Below are positions 23,444-32,383 of a stretch of 64,000 bases of DNA, piece by piece. The stretch is from contig NZ_FNSI01000001.1 in NCBI RefSeq assembly GCF_900104955.1, positions 1,646,001-1,710,000 on the forward strand. The letters are read 5' to 3'. Both the position numbers and the translations under genes were made by a program. Within the stretch, counting starts at the first letter, position 1. Every line of letters begins with the position of its first letter. Source of the DNA: Beijerinckia sp. 28-YEA-48 (GTDB lineage: Bacteria; Pseudomonadota; Alphaproteobacteria; Rhizobiales; Beijerinckiaceae). Below the pieces are notes generated by a model. It was not told the origin of the DNA. It searched no databases and saw only the letters and a program-made list of their open reading frames with translations.

Positions 23444-25177
23444 ATGGCCGCTGAACATAAGCTTGACGCCGTCGACCTCGAGATCATCCGCGCGAGCCTC
23501 GATGGTATCGTGCAGGAAATGCAGAACTCTCTGTTCCGCACCGGCTTCTCGACCATCGTGCGGGAATCCCAGGATGCCTCCTGCGCGATCATGAATCCAA
23601 AGGGCGAGGTCATCGCCCAGCATGTCGTGCTGCCGCTGCACATCGGCTCGTTCCCCGCCTGCTGCCAGGCGGTACTGCAAGCTTATGACGACATCGAGCC
23701 TGGTGACGCCTATGTGATCAACCACCCCTATGAAGGCGGCAGCCCGCACGCGCCGGACATGGCGATCCTGACGCCCGTTTTCGCCGACGGCGAGCTGATG
23801 GGCTTCTGCGGCTCCATCGCCCACAAGAGCGACATCGGTGGCCCGGTGCCGGGCTCCTGCTCCGGCCAAGCCCGCGAGATCTTCAACGAGGGCCTGCATC
23901 TGCCGGCGGTGCGCTATCAGCGCGGCTACCAGCGCAACATCGAGATCGAGCGCATCATCGCCGCCAACAGCCGCACGCCCGAACTCGTGCTCGGCGATAT
24001 GCGCGGACAGCTCGGCTCGAGCCGCCTCGGCGAGGATCGTCTCGGCGCGCTGGTCAAGAAGTTTGGCCGCGACAATGCGAAGGCCTGTTTCAAGCGGCTG
24101 CTGGAACTCTCCGAACTGCGCATGCGGGCCGTCATCAGCGAATGGCGCGACGGCCGCTACGAGGCCGAGCGCTTCGTTGACGACGATGGCATCGAACTGA
24201 ACAAGCCGGTGCGCATCCATGTCGTCGCCGAGAAGAAGGGCGACCGCATCCATTTCGACTTTTCGGGCTCAGCCGACCAGACGCGCGGGCCAGCGAACAT
24301 CCGCCCGCCCCTCGTCAAGGCTGCCTGCGCCTATGTGCTGATCGCGCTGGTCGATCCAGATATCTTCGTCAATTCCGGCCTCTTCAACGCCTTCACCGTC
24401 ACGGCGCGCGAGGGCAGTGTCATGAACCCGCGCTTCCCAGCGCCGGTGAACACCTATAATCCAACCGTCCATGCGACCGTCGAAGCGGTCTTCGCGGCGC
24501 TCACCAACATCGTGCCGGCCAAGGCGCGGGCTGATGGCTGCGGCAGCCGTTCGATCATCATCGGCGGTCGCGCCACCAACACCGGCAAGGGCTATGTGCA
24601 GTATGAAATCCTCGGCGGCGGCGCCGGCGCCCGGGCGACCAAGGATGGAACCTCCGGGACATCGGTAAACCAGAGCAACGCCAAGATCGCACCGATCGAG
24701 ATCATCGAGAGCGAATTCCCAACACGCGTCGAGCGGTTCGAGCTGATCCGCGATTCCGGCGGCCCGGGCAAATTCCGCGGCGGCCTCGGCATCCGGCGTG
24801 AATACATCAACCTCGCCGAGGCGCGTTTCTCGATCCGCTCGACCAAGCATGTGATCGCGCCCAATGGCGCGGCGAGCGGCGGCAAGGGCCGCACGGGCGA
24901 TATCCTCATCAATCCGGGCGAGACCGACGAAAAACGCCTCCCGACGCGCTATGCCGATTACCCCCTTAAGTCCGGTGACCATTTCCAGCTCGACACGCCA
25001 GGCGGCGGCGGCCTCGGCGATCCGCTGGAGCGCGACGCGACGCTGGTGCTGCGCGACATTCGCGAGGGCTATCTTTCCGTCGACGCGGCGCTGAGCGACT
25101 ACGGCGTCATCCTCGCCGGCGACGCGGTGGATGAAGCTGCCACGACCAAAGAACGCACAGCCCGCGCGCGCGGCTGA
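23444..25177 (+). CDS. hyuB: Hydantoinase/oxoprolinase subunit B (HyuB family)
   Basis: A 577-residue HyuB/oxoprolinase B protein: LDGIVQEMQNSLFRTGFSTI, INHPYEGGSPHAPDMAIL, FDFSGSADQTRGPANIRPP and the C-terminal GPGKFRGGLGIRREY and TPGGGGLGDP. It forms the active complex with HyuA, which supplies ATP chemistry. The ATG at 23444 has AGGAGG eight bases upstream; the frame stays open further 5' but inside hyuA. Downstream are an SDR and a 3-hydroxyacid dehydrogenase in the same direction, an operon for degradation of an amide or cyclic substrate. Confidence 0.93.
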   Translation: MAAEHKLDAVDLEIIRASLDGIVQEMQNSLFRTGFSTIVRESQDASCAIMNPKGEVIAQHVVLPLHIGSFPACCQAVLQAYDDIEPGDAYVINHPYEGGSPHAPDMAILTPVFADGELMGFCGSIAHKSDIGGPVPGSCSGQAREIFNEGLHLPAVRYQRGYQRNIEIERIIAANSRTPELVLGDMRGQLGSSRLGEDRLGALVKKFGRDNAKACFKRLLELSELRMRAVISEWRDGRYEAERFVDDDGIELNKPVRIHVVAEKKGDRIHFDFSGSADQTRGPANIRPPLVKAACAYVLIALVDPDIFVNSGLFNAFTVTAREGSVMNPRFPAPVNTYNPTVHATVEAVFAALTNIVPAKARADGCGSRSIIIGGRATNTGKGYVQYEILGGGAGARATKDGTSGTSVNQSNAKIAPIEIIESEFPTRVERFELIRDSGGPGKFRGGLGIRREYINLAEARFSIRSTKHVIAPNGAASGGKGRTGDILINPGETDEKRLPTRYADYPLKSGDHFQLDTPGGGGLGDPLERDATLVLRDIREGYLSVDAALSDYGVILAGDAVDEAATTKERTARARG

Positions 25178-25201
25178 ACAGGAAGCAATAAGGAGACACG
25201 C

Positions 25202-25960
25202 ATGACCGCAAAGCTCGCCAATAAGGTCGCCATCGTCACTGGCGCCGGCCGCAACATCGGTGAAGAGGTTGCCAAGCTGCTCGCGGCGGAAGGCGCGGCT
25301 GTCGCCGTGGTCGACGTCGACAAAGGGCGCGCCGACAAGGTTGCCAGCGACATCATCGCCACTGGGGGCAAGGCCAAGGGCTTCGTCTGCGACGTCGGCC
25401 AGGAGGAGGACATCATCGCGACGGTGCATGGCGCCGTCGCCGAATGGGGCCATGTCGACATCCTCGTCAACAATGCCGCCATCTCCGACAACAGGCATAT
25501 GTTCGATATCACGACGGAGGAATGGAACCGCACGCTGGCGATCACCCTGACGGGTCCGTTCCTTTTCGCCAAACACACCGCCAAAGCCATGGTGGAGAAA
25601 GGCGTCTCTGGCGCGATCGTCAACGTCAGCTCGACCTCGGGCTATTACGGCCGCGACCGCGCGATCGGCTACGCGGCCGCCAAGGGTGGCATCGTCAACA
25701 TGACCCGTTCGATGGCCATCCAGCTTGCGCCGCACAACATCCGCGTCAACAGCGTTGTGCCCAACAAGATCGGCTCGCCAGTCGGCCGAGACACCTTCAA
25801 CCCCGACCGCAAGGTGGTGAACCTGCGCAACCGCCACGGCCTGCCGATCGACCTCGCCAAGGCGATCCTGTTTCTCGTGTCGGACGATTCAGACTTTGTC
25901 GCCGGCACGGCGCTGTGGGTTGACGGTGGCGTCTCGGCGATCATGCCGGGCAATGAATAA
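25202..25960 (+). CDS. SDR family oxidoreductase
   Basis: A 252-residue classical short-chain dehydrogenase. Cofactor motif G14-A-G-R-N-I-G20, the NNAA motif (90-93), catalytic S143/S144, Y157 and K161 (GYAAAKGG) are all present, and the C-terminal FVAGTALWVDGG is typical. It oxidises or reduces an alcohol/carbonyl with NAD(P). AGGAG lies seven bases before the ATG. It is the third gene of the hyuAB operon, 24 bp after hyuB, and probably acts on a product of the hydrolase. Confidence 0.9.
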   Translation: MTAKLANKVAIVTGAGRNIGEEVAKLLAAEGAAVAVVDVDKGRADKVASDIIATGGKAKGFVCDVGQEEDIIATVHGAVAEWGHVDILVNNAAISDNRHMFDITTEEWNRTLAITLTGPFLFAKHTAKAMVEKGVSGAIVNVSSTSGYYGRDRAIGYAAAKGGIVNMTRSMAIQLAPHNIRVNSVVPNKIGSPVGRDTFNPDRKVVNLRNRHGLPIDLAKAILFLVSDDSDFVAGTALWVDGGVSAIMPGNE

Positions 25961-26028
25961 GGCGTGTCAGTCCAGACGCCGGACGAGCCCCTAGGGCCTG
26001 GCGGAACAATGATTGAGGAGCGTGAAGC

Positions 26029-26919
26029 ATGAAGACTCTGGGTTTCATTGGTACCGGCGGCATGGGCAGCGGCATGGCGGCGAACCTGATCAAAGCGGGA
26101 TATCGCCTGGTCGTGAGCGACCTCAACCGCGAGCGGGCCAAGGGACTGGAGGACCAGGGCGCCTTGTTCGAAGCGACGCCCAAAGCCGTGGCTGAATCCT
26201 GCGAGCTGGTGCTTTCGATGCTGCCGAACAGCGACGCGGTCAGGGCCATCGCCCTCGGCAAGGGCGGCCTCGTGGAGGCTGTAACCGGCGCGAAGACGTG
26301 GATCGACTTCAGCAGCATCGACAAGGAAACGATCGTCAAGGTCGACGGTGAGCTCACCAAGAAGGGTTGGACCGTTGCCGACGCGTCCGCTGGCGGCGTC
26401 GAAGAGGCCGCGGCGGCGGGCGCCCTGGCGCTCTGGCTCTCAGGCTCCAAAACCTTGTTCGACGCGCATCAGCCGATCTTCAAGGCCATGGGCAAATCGA
26501 TCCTGCATGTCGGCGAGCTCGGCAACGCCAAGCTGGTCAAGAACGCCATGGCGATGCTCGCCGCCGTCCAGCACATGAGCCTCGTCGAGATCGGCTCCTG
26601 GCTCGGGAAAGGCGGTCTCGACGCAGCCACCTTTCAGACCATCATCAAGAACTCGGCGCAGGATTCGGAAGCGACCCGACGCATCATGGACATTGTGGTG
26701 AGCCGCAAGTTCAAGCCGCGTAAGTCCTGGATGCCGAAAGATGTCGGCTTCGGGCTCGACATGGCCCGCGAGATGGAGGTCCCGATGCCGTTCGTCAGCC
26801 TCGCCTCCCAGATGTTCGCCATCGCCCAGGCGACGGGCCAGGACGGTTACGAAGCGACAGGCATCGCCTGCAATGTCTACGACGTGATCAATGGCAAGCC
26901 GCGCGGTAACGGAACGTAG
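26029..26919 (+). CDS. NAD-binding 3-hydroxyisobutyrate-dehydrogenase-like protein
   Basis: A 296-residue beta-hydroxyacid dehydrogenase. The N-terminal GFIGTGGMGSGMAANLIKAG is the Rossmann site with family signature; SGSKTLFDA and GNAKLVKNAM include the catalytic lysine context. Members reduce or oxidise 3-hydroxyacids (tartronate semialdehyde, 3-hydroxyisobutyrate, and others). The loop normally reading DAPVSGG is here DASAGGVEEAAAAG, so substrate specificity may differ. GAGGAG precedes the ATG at 26029. Last gene of the hyuAB group. Confidence 0.88.
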   Translation: MKTLGFIGTGGMGSGMAANLIKAGYRLVVSDLNRERAKGLEDQGALFEATPKAVAESCELVLSMLPNSDAVRAIALGKGGLVEAVTGAKTWIDFSSIDKETIVKVDGELTKKGWTVADASAGGVEEAAAAGALALWLSGSKTLFDAHQPIFKAMGKSILHVGELGNAKLVKNAMAMLAAVQHMSLVEIGSWLGKGGLDAATFQTIIKNSAQDSEATRRIMDIVVSRKFKPRKSWMPKDVGFGLDMAREMEVPMPFVSLASQMFAIAQATGQDGYEATGIACNVYDVINGKPRGNGT

Positions 26920-26969
26920 ATCGGACTCAAGGAGCTTAAAACGCGCCGCGCTTAAGCGAGCATGCCCGC

Positions 26970-27119
26970 CTAGTGACGTTTAAAGTATTGCACCTCGCGC
27001 TCATGTTTCTCGGCAGCGCCTCGTGTTTTGAACGTCCCAAGATTTCTGCGCTTATGGGTCTTTGGGTCGAGCTTGCGCGAATAGAGGCGATACTCGCCGG
27101 ATTTGAGCTTTCGGATCAT
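26970..27119 (-). CDS. Small conserved protein, 49 residues
   Basis: A 49-residue protein starting MIRKLKSGEYRLYSRKLDPK and ending AAEKHEREVQYFKRH, basic, with the pattern K.GEYRLYSRK.DPKT.KRRNLGTF, which resembles the small N-terminal domain of Arm-DNA-binding proteins of tyrosine integrases. ATG at 27119 has AGGAGG five bases upstream, a strong start, so the longer 111-residue frame is not used. I recall similar small proteins as common in alphaproteobacteria. It may bind nucleic acid; nothing else is known. Confidence 0.7.
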   Translation of the reverse strand: MIRKLKSGEYRLYSRKLDPKTHKRRNLGTFKTRGAAEKHEREVQYFKRH

Positions 27120-27347
27120 GGCGACCTCCTGCATCGTTGATAAGTCGCCACGGGCGGGATCCGTTCCATGAACGAATTTCACGGCCCCCCGCGCGGCACG
27201 CCCCTCCCCCGACGTTCGATCCGCGGCTCCCAAACGATGATCTGTGGAATTGACGCCGATAGTTCCATGCAACATCTTATCGAGCATTGGGATCGTCGGT
27301 GTCATTGCTTGAGAGGCACCGTATAAAAATCAATCCTGGGGGGAATG

Positions 27348-28322
27348 ATGTTCGATCGTCGGAAATTTTTGCTGGCGTGCCCCGCTATCGCGGTGAGCTC
27401 TCTAAGCGCGTTTGAAGCAGCCGAAGCTCAGTCCTACCCCAACAAGATTATTCGTATCATTGGTCCCGCGCCTCCCGGCGGCATGGTCGATATCATCGCT
27501 CGCATCGTCGCGCCGCAACTTCAGGACGCATTTAAACAGAACGTCATCGTCGAGAATCGTGGGGGTGGCGGCGGATATCTGGGCACAGAACAACTGTCTA
27601 GAGCTGCGCCCGATGGCTACACACTAGGCATCGGAGGAGGCTTTTCCACTATAACGGCGACCTTGCAGAAGGCCCCTTCTTATAATCCGCGTGATTTGAT
27701 CCCCATCGCTGTCTTTGGGGGAACGCCAAACATGCTCATCGTCAGTCCAAAGGTAAAGGCTCGGTCTTTTGCCGAGCTCCTTGCGGACGCGAAAGCAAAT
27801 CCCGGCAAATATAATGTCGGCTCCAATGGACTTGGAACCACTATTCATCTCACGGCGGAACTCTTCAAACAGCGCACCGGCACTCAGATTACCCACATTG
27901 CATATCGAGGCCAACCGGAGGCTATGAACGCCCTGATGTCTGGCGAAACCGATATGATGTTTGATACCGCTTCAATCCATGTTGCGAATGTAAAAGAGGC
28001 AAAAATTCGGGCTTTTGGTATCGCGGGGCCCAATCGTTTTAAGCCGCTCCCTGATGTGCCGACGCTGGCGGAAGGCGGAGTTGAGGGCGTTGAAGTGCTA
28101 TCTTGGTTCGGACTCATGGCGCCAAAAGGCACACCACCTGAGGTCGTTACCACGTTGGATACTGCGCTTAAGTCGATAGTCGCGAAGCCTGAATTTCAAA
28201 GGGCCGTTATCGAACAGGGTCTAGAACCGATGACGATGAATGCAACACAGGCCCAGGCTTTCTGGCGAAGCGAGATCGATAAATGGTCCGCAGTCATAAA
28301 GGCTGGAAATATGCAGCAATGA
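27348..28322 (+). CDS. Bug/TctC family periplasmic substrate-binding protein, atypical composition
   Basis: A 324-residue Bug protein with signal peptide (RRKFLLACPAIAVSSLSAF, cleaved near AEAQ) and motifs KIIRIIGPAPPGGMVDIIAR, NRGGGGGYLGTE, APDGYTLGIG and AYRGQPEAMNALMSGETDM. ATG 27348 has GGGGGGA upstream; a second ATG at 27345 is directly before. Codons such as CTA, ATA, ACA and TAT are used more freely than in neighbours, so this gene looks recently acquired. It stands alone with its own terminator. Ligand unknown. Confidence 0.88.
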   Translation: MFDRRKFLLACPAIAVSSLSAFEAAEAQSYPNKIIRIIGPAPPGGMVDIIARIVAPQLQDAFKQNVIVENRGGGGGYLGTEQLSRAAPDGYTLGIGGGFSTITATLQKAPSYNPRDLIPIAVFGGTPNMLIVSPKVKARSFAELLADAKANPGKYNVGSNGLGTTIHLTAELFKQRTGTQITHIAYRGQPEAMNALMSGETDMMFDTASIHVANVKEAKIRAFGIAGPNRFKPLPDVPTLAEGGVEGVEVLSWFGLMAPKGTPPEVVTTLDTALKSIVAKPEFQRAVIEQGLEPMTMNATQAQAFWRSEIDKWSAVIKAGNMQQ

Positions 28323-28393
28323 ACGAACGAGCTCGCGAGCACGTGCGCTGTTGGTGAGACCTTCGGTTAAGTGGTTCCGATCCCATCCGGCGT

Positions 28394-28432
28394 GCGGCCG
28401 ACGGTGAAACATCCGACGGCCGCTTTTGCTTT
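28394..28432 (+). terminator. Intrinsic terminator after the lone Bug gene
   Basis: GCGGCCGACGG (28394-28404), 8-base loop, CCGACGGCCGC (28413-28423) with one A-A mismatch, followed by TTTTGCTTT. It lies 70 bp after the stop at 28322. Confidence 0.75.
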
Positions 28433-28512
28433 CGATGAAACTGCTCAGATTTAGCGGAGGCGCGCGAAGACAGCTTGATTTGAGTTCAAGAATTCAACGC
28501 CCCTAAAAGTTG

Positions 28513-29223
28513 CTATGCCGGCAGGACGACCACCTTCGTCTTGACCGGCGTTTGCGCATAGAGGTGCAACATGTCCTGGCTGAGGAGGCCGACACAGCCG
28601 CTCGTGATGCCTGAGCCGATCGACTCGACATCGCTGCTGGCATAGATCGTGTAGAGCGTGTAACGGCCGTTCTGGTAGAGATAAAGCGTGCGGGCGCCGA
28701 GCGGGTTGTCGAGGCCACCCGGCATGCCACCGGCGTATTTGGCCGCTTCAGGCTGGCGCTTGATCATCTCCTTGGGCGGTGTCCAGGTCGCCCATTCGCC
28801 CTTGCGCCCGACATAGGCGTCCCCACTCCAGCGGAACCCGTCGCGGCCGACATTGACCCCATAGCGGGTGGCGTTGCCATCGCCCTCGATGCGGTAGACG
28901 TGGTAATTGCCGGGATCGACGATAATCGTGCCGGGTGCTTCGTTGCTGCTATAGCGCACCGTCCGGCGATAATATTTCGGATCGAGCTTGCTGATGTCGG
29001 CGGCTGGGATCGGGAACTTCTCGTTCGGAACCGGCCCGTAGAGCGCCGTCGCCTCGGCGAAGCTCATGCCATCGGTTGTGGCGCAACCCGCTAGCCCCAG
29101 CGCGCCGAGACCTGCGGCAGAGCCGCTCATAAATGACCGGCGGCTGAGAAGCCCCGACCGAAGCCCAAACTGGGCGCCCTTGTTTCTTTCGCCGGTATCG
29201 GCAATCCGATCGTCTATAATCAT
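28513..29223 (-). CDS. L,D-transpeptidase-like (YkuD) lipoprotein with altered catalytic motif
   Basis: A 236-residue exported protein. A twin-arginine signal (R28-R29-S-F-M) runs into a lipobox LAGC with C47, so it is probably a Tat-routed lipoprotein. The YkuD domain covers residues 90-230: RTVRYSSNEAPGTIIVDPGN, GVNVGRDGFRWSGDAYVGRK, EWATWTPPKEMI, GGMPGGLDNPLGARTLYLY and then SGC210. In family members the sequence around the catalytic residues is IHGTNEPWSIGxAVSSGCIRM; here it is IYASSDVESIGSGITSGCVGL, so the catalytic His is Tyr194 and the Arg after Cys is Gly212. Cysteine itself is kept. It may be inactive as transpeptidase, or a specialised enzyme. ATG at 29223 preferred over TTG at 29229. 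Confidence 0.85.
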   Translation of the reverse strand: MIIDDRIADTGERNKGAQFGLRSGLLSRRSFMSGSAAGLGALGLAGCATTDGMSFAEATALYGPVPNEKFPIPAADISKLDPKYYRRTVRYSSNEAPGTIIVDPGNYHVYRIEGDGNATRYGVNVGRDGFRWSGDAYVGRKGEWATWTPPKEMIKRQPEAAKYAGGMPGGLDNPLGARTLYLYQNGRYTLYTIYASSDVESIGSGITSGCVGLLSQDMLHLYAQTPVKTKVVVLPA

Positions 29224-29398
29224 GGTCAACTCGCTGAACGCCTGACTGAGCTGAGATTGCCGTCACACAGATCGATTGGCAAGACCAGCGGCAGAATCCT
29301 CTCACGCAGGTCTTATCAGACCGTTATTGGACAGGCCGCCCCGATGAAATCATAAGCCTTTGATTTAATAGATTTAAATGCACCGTCACCGCAATTCC

Positions 29399-29638
29399 TC
29401 AGAGCCTACGAAGATTAAGCCGAACCTGGATGCCATCGAGGATGATATCCAGGCCTGCGGAAAAGCCTTCGCTTTGACGGTGCTCGGACTCGGTTTTCTC
29501 AAGCTCACTGAACAGGGCCGCGGAAAGCGGGTAATTTCCGGATCTCTTGAGCGATTCAGCATATTCGGCCTGATCGGAATCCCATTGCTCTTCGGCGAGG
29601 CCTGAGCAACTTCGCCGGATCATTGGAAGCGCCAGCAT
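29399..29638 (-). pseudogene. TetR-family regulator, C-terminal fragment
   Basis: On the minus strand, the frame reads ALPMIRRSCSGLAEEQWDSD, then YAESLKRSGNYPLSAALFSE and ends FSAGLDIILDGIQVRLNLRRL. The closing F.AGLD.ILDGI..RL pattern is that of TetR-type C-terminal dimerisation domains (FEFGLDLLLDGLE). No helix-turn-helix precedes it; the upstream frame is low-complexity noise. So it looks like the decayed or truncated end of a TetR gene between the Ldt-like gene and a UbiD-like gene. Evidence is a short motif, so moderate certainty. Confidence 0.45.
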
Positions 29639-29696
29639 GACTTGCTGGCGCTTCGTACATGGCGTCGTAGCCGAAGCTACGCGGGAGGAATGCCGA

Positions 29697-31211
29697 TCAC
29701 GACTTCCACGGACGATCCGCGCCGACCATCGGTGCGTCGGCGGCGAGGTCAACCGCGTCGACGATATCGACCGGCACCTGGGCCCGCGGCGGGAAGATCA
29801 CCGGCGGCGCCGGCTTGGTGGCGTCAACAATAATCGCCGCCGACCGCTTTTTGCTCCGCGTGCCCTTGGCATCGTACTCCCACGTCGTGGGCAGCAGACC
29901 GCCCGGTCCGTTCCACTGCGGGACGACCTGGAGGTCGGTCGCCGCGTCGAAGCGCGTGCCAATCGCCCACTCGACCTCACGGTGATCGTTGACGTCGATG
30001 TCGTCGTCGACCACGTAGATCGCCCGCAGGTTCTCAGGCTCGGTGTTGAGCGCGGCGAAGGCTGCTCTGGTGGCGTCGTTGTCGGTCTCTTTGCTAATCG
30101 ACAAGATGCAGTTCATGCGGGCGTGGATCGGCACGCTCACCGCCTTGAGCCCGGGGACAACCTGTTTGACGTTCTTGAAGATCGAGGCCACGCGCGGCAT
30201 GCCACCCATCAAACGGTGCTCGCGCCCCGACGCCTGGATGTCCTGGAAGATCGCGTCGCGGCGATAGGTGATGGCGTCAACGACGATTACCGGCTTCAGA
30301 CCGCCGCCGACATAGTGGCCTGGCCACTCGGCAAACGGACCTTCCTCGACGAGTTGACCATGCAGGATGCGCCCCTCGATCACGACCTCGGCCCGCGCGG
30401 GCACGAGCAGGTCGGACGTTTCGGCTTTGACGACCTCGACTGACTCGCCCAGGTAGGCGCCGGCGGCGTTGTACTCTCCACCGATGCCGGGCACGCGGCT
30501 CACCGCTCCCATCACGAAGGCCGGGTGATGGCCGATGGCGAGGGCAATCGGCGTGTCCTTGCCGAGCGCCTCGTAGCGGCGGTGGATGGTGCCGCCGTGG
30601 TGGGCGCCGAAGAACCACACGCCCATGCGATTGTCGTCGTAGATGTGGTGACGGTAGATACCGGCATTGAGGGCACCCGTTTCCGGGTCACGCATGATGC
30701 CGACCGCGGCGGTGAGATAAGGCCCACCGTCAAGTTCGTTATGCGTGGGAATCGGTAGTGCGCTCAGTTTGGCGGCCTCGCCCGTCAGCACGACGTCTTT
30801 GACCGGCGCGTCGGCACGATCGACTTCGATCGGCGGGTGAGCCTCGCGGCTGGCACCGAGATCGCTGGCCCCGGCACGCAGTTCGGCGGGATCAAGCCCG
30901 AGCCCAAGAGCCAGGCGTTCGTGGGTGGCGGCGATATTCGACACACACCGTAGCGGCGACCCGGCAACATTGGAGAAGAAGAACAAGGGAAAATCGCCGG
31001 CCCGATCGGCTTTCGCGCCATAGGCCGTGATCTCGAAGCGCGGGTCGACTTTGTTGGTGACGTGGCGGATATCGTTGGGGTAGCGCTCAGCGACGTCATC
31101 AAGGAACGTCCTTAAGTCCTTACTCCTGGAGTTCCCCGGCCGAGCGCCTACCCGCTCAGACTTCGAGCCGCTCGCTGGCGCACGCTGAATAATTCCCGCC
31201 TCTTTGTTCAC
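29697..31211 (-). CDS. UbiD family decarboxylase
   Basis: A 504-residue UbiD-family enzyme, near the family length of about 490. Seen are PLFFFSNVAGSPLRCVSNIA, GPYLTAAVGIMRDPETGALN, GIYRHHIYDDNRMGVWF and GPFAEWPGHYVGGGLKP, the region holding the active-site acids, with REHRLMGGMPRVASIF after it. Family members use prenylated FMN to decarboxylate aromatic or unsaturated acids reversibly. No UbiX gene (prFMN synthase) is in the window, so it must lie elsewhere. The start is GTG at 31211 with GGGAG; the open frame extends further 5' but without support. Context: Ldt-like gene and TetR remnant, no clear operon. Substrate unknown. Confidence 0.87.
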   Translation of the reverse strand: MNKEAGIIQRAPASGSKSERVGARPGNSRSKDLRTFLDDVAERYPNDIRHVTNKVDPRFEITAYGAKADRAGDFPLFFFSNVAGSPLRCVSNIAATHERLALGLGLDPAELRAGASDLGASREAHPPIEVDRADAPVKDVVLTGEAAKLSALPIPTHNELDGGPYLTAAVGIMRDPETGALNAGIYRHHIYDDNRMGVWFFGAHHGGTIHRRYEALGKDTPIALAIGHHPAFVMGAVSRVPGIGGEYNAAGAYLGESVEVVKAETSDLLVPARAEVVIEGRILHGQLVEEGPFAEWPGHYVGGGLKPVIVVDAITYRRDAIFQDIQASGREHRLMGGMPRVASIFKNVKQVVPGLKAVSVPIHARMNCILSISKETDNDATRAAFAALNTEPENLRAIYVVDDDIDVNDHREVEWAIGTRFDAATDLQVVPQWNGPGGLLPTTWEYDAKGTRSKKRSAAIIVDATKPAPPVIFPPRAQVPVDIVDAVDLAADAPMVGADRPWKS

Positions 31212-32105
31212 TGCGTCTCTCCCTCGAAAGATTGCTCTTAGCTTTGTCCTAGCTTTAGGACATGTGCGCATTCTTGCACCGGTTTTCTCCGTCCGTCCAA
31301 CTCTTATGTGGCGGGCGAAAAGACCGTCCCCATGCCAAACCCCATGCCAAAAAACTTTTCCGGAAAAGTGTCGCTGCTCTCCTCGCCATCGGCCTTGAAA
31401 TCCCGTTCGCGGCAACCGCTCAAGCTCCAAAGCTCTAAGGATTGTGTGTTTCCACCAGCAAGGGCGTCAGCCGTTCGGCCAGACGTTCGACAAAGCCCTG
31501 ACCGAAGGCAGCTCGCCACGCCAGTGCGGGTTAGCAGGGTTCAAAGCGGCCCGCCCGGCGACCAGCCCGATGGCCGACAAGATCAGAGCTTCGTTCATGC
31601 CCGAACAGCAACAGGCGTGCGAACGTGACAAGGCAGAGCGCCAGAACACCGGACGTCTACAACGTTCTCTACGGCAATTGGCCCATCGAGCACGATCGCC
31701 CCTTGGGCTGTGAAGGAAGCCCCGCCCCTACCGGTGAAACGCCTCGCAGCGCGCGTCCCACACCCAATACTTCCCCGCAGCTCCCGCTCAATCGGTCACC
31801 ATTTGGACACCATGCGTGCTTTCATGGCCGCGCGCTCTCAACGGCGATTCATTTTCTCTATCCACGTCAGGGGAGATCATGTCGCCTGTTATCGTCCGGC
31901 AGGACGGGGCATCACCCCAAGATACGATTCTGGATAAAGCCATAATTTCGGCCACATGGGCATGCGGGCCGGCAGGCTAACGCGAACATGGGAAGGGCAA
32001 AAAGGAGAGCAAGCCCTACGATGAAAATTCACCAGCGTTCAGGCCCGTCCACACACGTTATATTAGACGGAAAATCAGGAGAAATCGCTAAGCGCTTGAT
32101 TTAAT
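31212..32105. other. Intergenic region, about 890 bases, no convincing gene
   Basis: This stretch lies between the GTG of the UbiD-like gene and tRNA-Glu. Short frames on both strands have no recognisable content. On the minus strand near 31440-31500 a piece reads GFVERLAERLTPLLVETHNP before a stop, which looks protein-like but is preceded by frame breaks, so it may be the decayed end of a lost gene. A 27-codon frame at 32021 has a distant AAGGAG and is not trusted. Confidence 0.4.
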
Positions 32106-32181
32106 TGGTGCGCCCAAGGGGAATCGAACCCCTGTTTTCGCCGTGAAAGGGCGACGTCCTAGACCGCTAGACGATGGGCGC
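32106..32181 (-). tRNA. tRNA-Glu (anticodon TTC)
   Basis: Read on the minus strand, the gene starts GCGCCCATCGTCTAG, has the anticodon loop CTTTCAC (anticodon TTC) in a 5-bp stem, the T arm with GGTTCGATTCC, and ends TGGGCGC-A-CCA. The acceptor stem pairs fully and the CCA end is encoded. The length is 76 bases with CCA. Confidence 0.97.
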
Positions 32182-32383
32182 GGGGATCACGGGGAGCATT
32201 TGGAGACGCCGACAGCGTTTCCGCAAGAGATGTCCCGCGAACCGCCGCCGGTATAGTCACAGCTCCCGCCCGATGCAAGCCGTCGCGAGACATTTTGCTG
32301 GTGATTTTAGCGGGTTTTGTACAGCCTCAATCCGGAGGCGGCCGTTCGGCAGTGTTTTCGGCGTAAATGGTAGATTTTAGCGG

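Noticed and set aside
24269-25837. 522-residue minus-strand frame opposite hyuB and the SDR
   Set aside because: It spans two real plus-strand genes and has no recognisable domain.
29378-29605. 75-residue plus-strand frame
   Set aside because: It is antisense to the TetR-like remnant and has no ribosome site or familiar motif.
32021-32104. 27-codon frame with AAGGAG upstream
   Set aside because: The ribosome site is about 14 bases away and the peptide has no features; too weak to call a gene.
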